From Candidatus Poribacteria bacterium (GTDB taxonomy: Bacteria > Poribacteria > WGA-4E > WGA-3G): DNA of 41,292 bases. Location: contig JAGFCA010000027.1 of the NCBI GenBank assembly GCA_022394755.1, positions 1-41,292 of the forward strand, in the 5' to 3' direction. Shown here in pieces: positions 34,978-41,292 of the stretch. Position numbers and translations under genes: made by a program. The notes under the pieces are model-generated. The model did not search any database and had not been told where the DNA came from. It saw nothing but the letters and a program-made list of their open reading frames with translations. How positions within the stretch are numbered: the stretch's first letter is position 1; every line of letters begins with the position of its first letter.

Positions 34978-35563
34978 TTACATTTCCTCCAATCCCTACC
35001 TTTATTAATTGATTCTTCATGTTTTGTCTTGCCCGATGAATTAGCGACTTAACTGCCCCAACTGTACATTCAAGAATTTCTGCGACTTCATCGTATGATA
35101 GTTCTTGATATGTGACAAGTGTTAGCGCGATTCTTTGGTTATCAGGTAACTGACTTAGTGCCTTTTTAATTATCTGTTGTTGTTCTTTCTTTTCGAGTAA
35201 TAAGTCAGGTTGATTCCGTACATCGGTCATAATAGGAGAGTGATAAATATCCTCTTCTGACTTGACCATATCCTCAATAAAGTAAGTATTACGTCGCACT
35301 CTATTCCGAATTTCGTTTCGAGACAAGTTTGTTGCTATAGTATAGAGCCAATTTTTAAATGCAGCAGTCGGTTTGTATCTGTGTGCGTTTTTCAATACCC
35401 GTAAAAACGTCTCTTGAGCCAAATCCTCTGCTCGATGGTAGTCATTAATTGTTATGTGGATATAGCTTACGATAGAGTCTTGGTATCTTCTTACCAAAAG
35501 CTCAAATGCACTCATATCACCTTTTCCACATTCTATCATTAAGTCTTCATCAGAAACAAACAT
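34964..35563 (-). CDS. ECF-family RNA polymerase sigma factor
   Basis: A 199-aa sigma-70 family protein of the extracytoplasmic group. Region 2 includes YHRAEDLAQETFLRVLKNAH and KNWLYTIATNLSRNEIR; region 4 includes LPDNQRIALTLVTYQELSYDEVAEIL and GAVKSLIHRARQNM. The ATG at 35563 is preferred because GGAG lies seven bases upstream; a TTG at 35575 is in frame. Linker acidic residues between regions 2 and 4 are long (about 25 aa). It heads a sigma, anti-sigma, vWA run and probably controls it; its own recognition motif was not identified. Confidence 0.9.
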   Translation of the reverse strand: MFVSDEDLMIECGKGDMSAFELLVRRYQDSIVSYIHITINDYHRAEDLAQETFLRVLKNAHRYKPTAAFKNWLYTIATNLSRNEIRNRVRRNTYFIEDMVKSEEDIYHSPIMTDVRNQPDLLLEKKEQQQIIKKALSQLPDNQRIALTLVTYQELSYDEVAEILECTVGAVKSLIHRARQNMKNQLIKVGIGGNVNVKI

Positions 35564-35604
35564 GGCTATCTCCAAGCAACATCATCATAATGTAATCGAT
35601 GATA

Positions 35605-36234
35605 CTATTCCTCTTCATAGTTTCTTGATTCATCAGGCGTATCTGGTCTGGTGTTCTTAAATTTAATTAGCATTGCAGACTTAAACGCTGATATTGCTTC
35701 TCTACGTTTACCTTGAAGAGTATAAAGTGCCCCCAACTCAGAAAATAACTCAGGATTATCAGACTGGATTTTTGTGGCTTGAATATAGACCGAAACAGCA
35801 TCATCATACCGTTTTAATAGTCGGTAAATATCCGCGAGATTTGTATACGATGTAATTTCAGTTGGTTCACAAGTTATTGCCATCTTGTAAGAATCTATAG
35901 CCTTATCATACTCATTCAACATAAAATAAGCTAATCCAAGGTGAAAATGTGCTTCAGCAGAATCATTATTGTATTGGATAACTTGAAGAAATTCTTGAAC
36001 TGCCTTCTTATAGTCTCGTTTATTTAACGCCTCAGCCCCTTGTTTTAAATGATTAGAGACAGTTTTATGTACGTGTATATCTAACCTGCCACGTTGTACG
36101 AATCTCTTTTGTAGCAGTTCGTTCTTAATCTTTGCATTATCCTGTTTTAATGGAGATGCAACGCTCTCAGTATCATTTATTTCATTTTCTTCAACTATTG
36201 TCATATTATCATCATTCTTCTTTTCATTATCCAT
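35605..36234 (-). CDS. TPR-repeat protein
   Basis: A 209-aa protein with an acidic N-terminus and four tetratricopeptide repeats (about 75-200), e.g. AEAHFHLGLAYFMLNEYDKAIDSY and PELFSELGALYTLQGKRREAI. No signal peptide or membrane helix is seen, so it should be cytoplasmic. It stops 42 nt before the sigma factor gene and may be the first gene of that operon. A protein-interaction role in sigma or envelope control is a guess. Confidence 0.8.
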   Translation of the reverse strand: MDNEKKNDDNMTIVEENEINDTESVASPLKQDNAKIKNELLQKRFVQRGRLDIHVHKTVSNHLKQGAEALNKRDYKKAVQEFLQVIQYNNDSAEAHFHLGLAYFMLNEYDKAIDSYKMAITCEPTEITSYTNLADIYRLLKRYDDAVSVYIQATKIQSDNPELFSELGALYTLQGKRREAISAFKSAMLIKFKNTRPDTPDESRNYEEE

Positions 36235-36266
36235 ATTTATACTCTATTATTCTGGTAATTCCTATC

Positions 36267-36275
36267 ATTATAACA
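36267..36275 (-). promoter_or_regulatory. extended -10 promoter of the TPR/sigma run
   Basis: On the minus strand TGTTATAAT (36275-36267) lies about 33 nt upstream of the ATG at 36234. The TG before the box can replace a -35 element; none of good quality is seen. Confidence 0.4.
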
Positions 36276-36331
36276 CCCAAACTCTGTTAAAGTGTCGAAT
36301 AAATTTTAAATCAATTTAATTACTATCTTAT

Positions 36332-37231
36332 TTATGCAGCGATACGAAAACCGAGAACAAATTCGGAATAATCTTTGCTGAAGAAATCGTAACTGATACA
36401 TGTACTATAGTCGTGATTGTAATACCAAGATCCTCCACAAGCGACACGGAATCTCCCTTCTTCATCATAGTCGGTACCAGTCCATTCCCATGCATTTCCT
36501 ATCATATCATAACACTGAAATGGACTGACTCCGTCGTTAAATAAACCGACAGGGGTTGTACTTTCTGCCCCAAGTTCAGCTGTATTACATCGTGGTTTAT
36601 CTATTTCATTTCCCCATGGAAATAGTCTATCGTCATATCCTCGAGCACAATATTGCCATTCCTGAAATGTAGGTAGTCTACAATTGGCATATTTTGCATA
36701 GGCTTCAGCATCTTCACAACTTATCCATATAACTGGATGGTCTCCCATTAGTTTATAACATGAAAAATCCAGATCTTGATCATCATTTTGGACATTGATC
36801 AACCAATGTTCAGGAGGATTATGTTTAGTTTCTTTTATAAATTGGAAGTATTGAGCATTGGTAATTGGATATACACCAATTTCAAATTCATTAACTTCTA
36901 TAGGTATACATTCTTCTCCAATTATTGCTGTTCCTTTAGGAATCTGTAATCTTGCATTTAAGATTTGTAAGGCTGCATTACGGATTTCTTCTTCAGGATG
37001 TGCCAGTGCGTGTCCAATAGGAGAAACTACATCACCCACTGGTGGAGTCAGAATTGTAGGTGAATTTTCCCATTCTAAATCTGTGTTCAATAATAGCTTG
37101 ACTTCATCGAAGAATGAATCCTGATAATACCAGGTCCAATAATTGTTTAGTAATTTCTTAAATGCTTCAGGACTGCCATCTTCCAATAAGGATATTCTTG
37201 ATGCTTTCGGCTTTGAAGGGTTTAGTAGCAT
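36332..37231 (-). CDS. FGE/sulfatase-modifying-factor-like domain protein
   Basis: A 299-aa protein. The first ~95 residues contain a helical HEAT-like segment (IGHALAHPEEEIRNAALQIL). The rest is an FGE-sulfatase (SUMF1) domain: FEIGVYPITNAQYFQFI, HPVIWISCEDAEAYAKYANCRLPTFQEWQYCARG, LFPWGNE, WEWTGTDYDEEGR, GGSWYY and the final GFRIA. In true formylglycine-generating enzymes two cysteines five residues apart do catalysis; here STCISYDFF keeps only the first. It is therefore probably not an active sulfatase activator and may act like other SUMF1-fold proteins in binding. No sulfatase gene is nearby. Confidence 0.8.
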   Translation of the reverse strand: MLLNPSKPKASRISLLEDGSPEAFKKLLNNYWTWYYQDSFFDEVKLLLNTDLEWENSPTILTPPVGDVVSPIGHALAHPEEEIRNAALQILNARLQIPKGTAIIGEECIPIEVNEFEIGVYPITNAQYFQFIKETKHNPPEHWLINVQNDDQDLDFSCYKLMGDHPVIWISCEDAEAYAKYANCRLPTFQEWQYCARGYDDRLFPWGNEIDKPRCNTAELGAESTTPVGLFNDGVSPFQCYDMIGNAWEWTGTDYDEEGRFRVACGGSWYYNHDYSTCISYDFFSKDYSEFVLGFRIAA

Positions 37232-37293
37232 ACATCTCTTAATGAAGGGTTACTAAATGTTCAGGTATAGAGCAGTGATCGGATTGTAACCTA

Positions 37294-37313
37294 ATTATAT
37301 CATGATACATGAT
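37294..37313 (-). promoter_or_regulatory. promoter and palindrome before the FGE-like gene
   Basis: On the minus strand TGATATAAT gives an extended -10 box (TATAAT at 37299-37294). It overlaps the perfect palindrome ATCATG-ATA-CATGAT at 37299-37313, which could be an operator. A TTGACA lies 13 nt upstream of the -10, too close for a normal -35. The gene starts at 37231. Confidence 0.35.
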
Positions 37314-37471
37314 GTCAATCAAGTAAGGATATTTAAGGTAGTGTGGAAACTTTTTGATATGAATATCATAGATTATAGGATTCTATTTTTTATTGTATTC
37401 TATTGGATTAAAGGGTAATTCTTCAAAAATATTTACTGATATCGGGAGTATGATAAGTCAATATTTGTATT

Positions 37472-37503
37472 AGGTGCGGTTAGGAAATCGCACCTACCGG
37501 GTC
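37472..37503. repeat. hairpin repeat of the GGTGCGGTT type
   Basis: AGGTGCGGTT (37472-37481), loop AGGA, then AATCGCACCT (37486-37495) form a 10-bp stem with one G-U pair, followed by ACCGGGTC. It is much richer in G+C than its surroundings. From memory, similar hairpins are scattered through Poribacteria genomes between genes. Only one copy is seen here. Confidence 0.45.
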
Positions 37504-37546
37504 TATAAGTAGCAATAATTGTTAAAATGGACCACAATAGTCTATT

Positions 37547-37561
37547 ATCAAACTCACGTTA
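37547..37561 (+). repeat. 15-bp repeat ATCAAACTCACGTTA, left copy
   Basis: Perfect inverted match to 41168-41182. The two copies flank a 3.6-kb segment with the alcohol dehydrogenase, the aldo/keto reductase and the second insertion sequence copy. It includes the recurrent ACTCACGTTA core. Confidence 0.45.
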
Positions 37562-37610
37562 CTGCTATTCATATTTTCACTTAGTAAATTCACATTATAT
37601 GGACATTATC

Positions 37611-37781
37611 GGAGGTATAATTGGAATATGAGAAGTTGAATATTGTTTCATTCAGAGAGACAATAGAATATTAACATTGGGTCCTGAATCAGGAATCAGA
37701 ATCAACGATATGAATGACTTTAAGACCATCTGCGGATTAGAAACAGAACTACCAATGTGTAGGAAAGATGGAAATCGATAG
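37611..37781 (+). pseudogene. possible decayed gene start
   Basis: GGAGG at 37611-37615 precedes a TTG at 37621 by five bases and opens 17 codons (EYEKLNIVSFRETIEY). In another frame, 37632-37781 is open for 49 codons, with a coding-like stretch ILTLGPESGIRINDMNDFKTICG. Joined by a frameshift near 37663 the two could be the start of one lost gene. I do not recognise the product. The remaining parts of 37232-37795 hold only the repeats and the palindrome listed separately. Confidence 0.2.
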
Positions 37782-37795
37782 AAAACTTATAGAAT

Positions 37796-38869
37796 TTATG
37801 GAAGAAGTTGAACTTTGATTGAATCTTTGCCGTTTTGGACCATATCAAACGCAGTTAGGTAATCTTCTAATGGTAACTGATGTGTTACTATATGACTTAC
37901 ATCGATAAGTCCTTTGTGTATATAATCAATAGCAAGTGGATATGTGTATGGACCTAAATGAGAGCCGTGAATATTCAACTCTTTTGTGTCTCCGATGATT
38001 GTCCAATCAACAGTTACAGGTTCACGCATGACGCTGAATTCGACAAATGTCCCTGCCTTGCGTATCATGAGTAAGCCTTGTTCGACAGCTTTGGGATGCC
38101 CTGTCGCTTCAATATACACATCACATCCATAACCTTCTGTAAGGTCTAATACTTCCTGAACAACGTCAGTGTCCGACGGATTGAAGGTCAGATCTGCGCC
38201 TAATTTCTTGGCTGCGTCTAACCGTTTTGATTGAAGGTCAATAGCGATGAGTATACCGGGATTCTTTAACTTTGCAGCACCAATCATACCAAGACCGAGT
38301 GTGCCAGCACCAGCAATAACTACTGTATCTCCAAACTCAATTTCACCGCGTTGGACTGCATGTATTGAACATGCCAAAGGTTCGATCATAGCAGCATATT
38401 CAATAGGAATATCAAAGGGAACTTTGTGGACAAGCGCAGCAGAAGGGAATTTCATGCATTCTGCCATACCGCCATTTACTATAGGTTGAAATCCGAAAAT
38501 ATTGTGAACTTGGCAAAGCCAATACTTACCGGTTCTACAATACCGGCACTCCCAACATGGCACTATTTGCTCTGCAATGACACGATCACCAATTTCCAGT
38601 CTATTCTTTTCTGCCGCACCTTCTCCAAGTTCTATAACCTCACCGATGAATTCATGTCCAGCAATTACTGGAGTTTCCACATAGGGTTGTCGGGTCTCAT
38701 CACCCCAGAAAAGTGGAGCCCCAGTATAACATTTGATATCACTTGCACATACACCACATGCATTTACCTTAATCAATATTTCCCCAAGTTCAACATTGGG
38801 TGTAGGAACATCTTGATATCAATAGTCATGTGGAGCATGACATATTACCGCATTCATTAATTCAGACAT
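37796..38869 (-). pseudogene. zinc-dependent alcohol dehydrogenase interrupted by an early in-frame TGA
   Basis: From the ATG at 38869 the frame reads MSELMNAVICHAPHDY, then TGA (38821-38819), then YQDVPTPNVELGEILIKVNACGVCASD and on to 37796. The peptide on both sides matches one medium-chain dehydrogenase, so codon 17 is a nonsense codon, easily explained by CGA to TGA. Downstream all parts are intact: catalytic Cys (NACGVC) and GHE, the structural zinc set C-x2-C-x2-C-x7-C (PCWECRYCRTGKYWLC), and the NAD loop GAGTLGLGMIGAAK. It resembles threonine or sorbitol dehydrogenases. Starting at 38776 would lose the first strand. It follows an aldo/keto reductase gene after 21 nt. It may be recently inactivated, be read through, or reflect a sequence error. 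Confidence 0.75.
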
Positions 38870-38890
38870 TGGCTATTATGTTGATACCAA

Positions 38891-39670
38891 TTATGCAGCC
38901 TTACGTTGTACAAGTCTTCTCCGAGCACTTGCACGTGCTATTCCAACATCCAGAGAGATATGTTGATAAGTAGTCATTCCAAGATTAATGGCGTGTGCAG
39001 TTTCAAGATTAAAACCCCACTCAATCCACTCAGGTTTATCCTCTTCAGGTATATCTCCAGCTGCGATTACCTTCATGATACTAATGCCTTTACCAAGATC
39101 ATAGGCACGTTGAATGTACTCAAGGTGTTTATCCATTGTACCACCCTCTAACATTTTACCTTCCTTGTTAGCAGTAGCAAGGATAACATCAATTTCTGGA
39201 TGGTCAATTACTGCATCCATGACCTCACCGGTATAGATATGTGTCGAACACCCTATAAATCGTATTTTTCCGGCGGATTTCGCTTCGCGGAATGCATCAA
39301 ATGCACCTTCACGTTCACGTGTTGCAAGATCATCAGGAGATGATATAGCGTGTAACAACATAACATCTATATAATCAGTCTGTAATTCTGTAAGAGCTTT
39401 ATCAATGCTCTGTGCTGCAGTCTGATCCTTCGCTGCCGTTTTAGTCTGAATTACAACCTCTTCACGATTAATCTGCCGAATAGCTTCACCGCAATGGGGT
39501 TGTGTTCCATAACCTTCCGCGGTATCCCAGAAAGTAATACCTTCATCAAAACCTTTCAGCATTAAAGTTGCACCAGATTGAATAGTCTTACAAGTATCCT
39601 GTATTCGTCCTGACCCGTAGCAAAGACGTGAGATTTCCAAACCAGTTTTTCCATAAGTTAAATATTCCAT
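38891..39670 (-). CDS. aldo/keto reductase
   Basis: A 259-aa NADPH-dependent TIM-barrel oxidoreductase. The catalytic tetrad is complete: Asp49 and Tyr54 (FWDTAEGYG), Lys77 (QTKTAA) and His107 (LLHAIS). The usual cofactor-binding C-terminal strand/loop is short, so the protein is smaller than the ~320-aa standard. GGAGG five bases before the ATG supports the start. With the alcohol dehydrogenase gene 21 nt downstream it probably formed a two-gene operon for sugar or polyol oxidation. Confidence 0.85.
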   Translation of the reverse strand: MEYLTYGKTGLEISRLCYGSGRIQDTCKTIQSGATLMLKGFDEGITFWDTAEGYGTQPHCGEAIRQINREEVVIQTKTAAKDQTAAQSIDKALTELQTDYIDVMLLHAISSPDDLATREREGAFDAFREAKSAGKIRFIGCSTHIYTGEVMDAVIDHPEIDVILATANKEGKMLEGGTMDKHLEYIQRAYDLGKGISIMKVIAAGDIPEEDKPEWIEWGFNLETAHAINLGMTTYQHISLDVGIARASARRRLVQRKAA

Positions 39671-39822
39671 AATGCCTCCACTGATTTATGATTGAATGTC
39701 TATATCTAACAGAATTATCAAAGTATTACATACATTATCTGAAATACAGTAAAAATGCAACCCTTTTTTATTACATGAAATCCCTATTAGGATATTATCA
39801 GAATAATATAATTCAAATTTAT

Positions 39823-41170
39823 CTGATATTATCAAAATACTTCAACATTCAATGTTTATCAGTGTTTAGTCTATACTTGTTCATGAAAATGCTGGCTAAG
39901 ATCAGATAGGATATATCTTTGTCCTGATAATTCAAGTTGTATTTGATGGAATGTTTTTCCTACAAATTGACTAACATGTTGTAACAGGAGATAGCTTATT
40001 ACCTTGACTCCTAAGGTCGCATATGCTCCTAATCGGGTTGTAAGCTCATTTTTGAAAACTTTAGAACTGTTTTAAGGTCATGCAGAATACCACATGCGTA
40101 TTCTGGCAAAATTGTTCAATACTGTGGTGTTGGGACCAAATCCTGAGTATCTCACAAGACCGTAAGGACTTTCCAAATACAAACATTGTTTGGGGCTTAC
40201 CCACATCTAAGAAGAACAGTATCACCAGTTTGCCGAATGTTGGACTTGTAGCTTGGGTACCGATAGTGAGGCTTATTACATACCCATCGTTTGGGCTTTA
40301 GATCTATCTGTTTTTTATGTTGAGAGAGTTTAATGTTCTCGTTATTTATTTTCATCACATAGTTACTTTTTCCGTGAAAGAGGATACGATCAAATCCTAA
40401 CTCAGACAGGTTTTGGATAAGTCTTTTACTACCATACCACGAATCAAAAGTAATCGGATATTGTCTCAGATCAATGCCTTGTGCATCAAAGATATCCAAA
40501 ACTTCTTTGAGCATGGTATGAAAAAGCCTAGGTTTATCTGTGTTTCCTCTGCCTTGTTTACCAACAATGCGGATAGTGAGAGGGATGATCATATTTCCAA
40601 TCTTGATTGTAATACCTAAAACATTTTGACCTCGGATAGTGCTATTATGTTTTTTTGACCACCAGTTGTAGCAGTAGGACAGCAGTTTACCATATCTGGA
40701 TACATTGGTATCATCTACACTGATTGTGATACAACGACGAGATTTTGTAGAAGCACTTTTGGACTCTGTCTCCCGTATCTCTTGGATGGCGATAGAACAT
40801 CCAATACGAACTAATAGAGATTTCCATTGATAAACACTGAAGCCTTTCAGATGGCGATACAGGTTCGCTTTGGGAATAGACAATGCTTCTGCGATTTGAT
40901 TCGGGTTGTAAACTCCAAAAAGATGACGGATGAAAGTAAAAGCAATGTTTCTGTCTGTTGGGTTGTTATTCTCTGCAAGTGTGTAAAGAGAATCATTTGA
41001 AAATACATAGTAGATTTGTTAAGATGTTGACGCATGGGATAGTCTCCTAAGTTGTATTTGTTGTGATTTACTATTTAGGATGATATCCTATGCGATCAAT
41101 GTCAAGAATAATCTAAAAAACGCATTTTCATGACGCTATACAGACTTAGTCCTTATTGTATGTAACTTAA
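39823..41170 (-). mobile_element. insertion sequence, copy 2 (inverted, degenerate)
   Basis: On the minus strand it matches copy 1 (23549-24874) almost throughout, from TTAAG at its left end (41170) to AATATCAG at its right end (39823). It is about 20 nt longer because of a palindromic insertion near 40083-40105. It carries several frameshifts in the transposase gene. Ends are placed where similarity to copy 1 stops. Confidence 0.8.
39871..41035 (-). pseudogene. degenerate DDE transposase, second copy
   Basis: Same protein as the transposase at 23684. Compared with it, this copy lacks one base early (near 40938, after TETLLLLS), has one extra base near 40258 (GGTACCC for GTAACC, after CNKPHYR), and gains a ~20-nt insertion after IEQF that brings a stop. 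It also shares the frame break before the C-terminal tail. The longest intact piece is 40197-40883, which includes the first two catalytic Asp residues. It cannot make a full transposase. Confidence 0.8.
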
Positions 41171-41182
41171 CGTGAGTTTGAT
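41168..41182 (-). repeat. 15-bp repeat ATCAAACTCACGTTA, right copy (inverted)
   Basis: Read on the minus strand it is identical to 37547-37561. It abuts the left end of insertion sequence copy 2, but copy 1 has no such sequence at its end, so it is probably flanking DNA rather than part of the element. Confidence 0.45.
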
Positions 41183-41189
41183 GAATGTA

Positions 41190-41291
41190 TTAGAAGTCAC
41201 ATATCATTGAGTACTGAAAGTCTTCTTCCTGTAGCTGTCTATGTTTGAGTGAAGGTTTCTTCTTCAGACCGGTATAAACGATCAAGGCAGC
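41190..41291 (-). CDS. possible C-terminal end of a gene (partial)
   Basis: On the minus strand, 33 codons run open from the window edge to TAA at 41192-41190 (e.g. LIVYTGLKKKPSLKHRQLQ, then FQYSMICDF). The other two frames close sooner. I do not recognise it, and this length can occur by chance in AT-rich DNA. Confidence 0.2.
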   Translation of the reverse strand, partial: AALIVYTGLKKKPSLKHRQLQEEDFQYSMICDF

Positions 41292-41292
41292 A

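Noticed and set aside
38819..38821. TGA read as selenocysteine or tryptophan
   Set aside because: Several genes in the window end with TGA (for example at 30344-30346), no selenocysteine insertion hairpin stands out just after the codon, and Cys/Sec is not expected at this place. A nonsense change is simpler.
23549..41170. A composite transposon made of the two insertion sequence copies
   Set aside because: The 15-kb interior carries housekeeping genes (trpB, purN), copy 2 is degenerate, and no target duplication flanks the pair.
1..41292. tRNA genes or CRISPR arrays
   Set aside because: No T-loop-like GGTTCGAnnCC with cloverleaf context outside genes and no regularly spaced direct repeats were found by reading.

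Overview
The window is AT-rich (roughly 37% G+C by eye) and looks like chromosome from an uncultured, marine or sponge-associated Gram-negative bacterium. The best guess is Candidatus Poribacteria or a close relative. The reasons are two phytanoyl-CoA dioxygenase family proteins, a CRTAC1/ASPIC-UnbV FG-GAP protein, a formylglycine-generating-enzyme-like domain, a sugar isomerase/epimerase, a hairpin repeat of the GGTGCGGTT type and many insertion sequences. An outer membrane is implied by a beta-barrel protein ending in Phe. TGA, TAA and TAG are all used as stops. The lineage call is inference. No tRNA, rRNA or CRISPR array was found.

Left part (1-9075, plus strand): the tail of an IS630 transposase; an 800-nt region with nested inverted repeats; a SufR-like iron-sulfur regulator followed by a four-cluster ferredoxin and a membrane protein like those found with MoxR/vWA clusters; then a promoter and a five-gene run of RsbW-like kinase, STAS antagonist, GAF-GAF-SpoIIE phosphatase, DUF58 protein and BatA-like vWA membrane protein. 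This run joins a partner-switching signalling module to an envelope vWA module. No MoxR ATPase is present.

Middle part (9216-23260): mostly housekeeping genes on the plus strand. They are a phytanoyl-CoA dioxygenase, a 70-aa unknown protein, RNase PH, RdgB, EF-P, AccB, AccC, an FG-GAP protein and nicotinate phosphoribosyltransferase. After a repeat-containing 590-nt gap come a second dioxygenase, an ABC permease and ATPase pair, an outer-membrane barrel (possibly with a non-ATG start) and a convergent membrane-anchored unknown.

Right part (23549-41292): two copies of one DDE insertion sequence lie about 15 kb apart in opposite orientation, at 23549-24874 and 39823-41170. Between them on the plus strand are a GlcD-like flavoprotein, a D-2-hydroxyacid dehydrogenase, TrpB, a HEAT-repeat protein and an unknown. 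On the minus strand is a compact run of TPR protein, ECF sigma factor, zinc-finger anti-sigma factor, a double-vWA protein with a TonB-like N-terminal anchor, PurN and a sugar isomerase. Then come an FGE-like protein, an aldo/keto reductase and a zinc alcohol dehydrogenase interrupted by an in-frame TGA.

The points most worth a second look are the partner-switch/vWA cluster, the ECF/double-vWA run, the early TGA in the alcohol dehydrogenase, the shared frame break in both IS copies together with a palindromic insertion in one of them, the recurrent ACTCACGTTA motif, and the missing canonical start of the barrel protein. I saw no single locus that I can call a new system with confidence.
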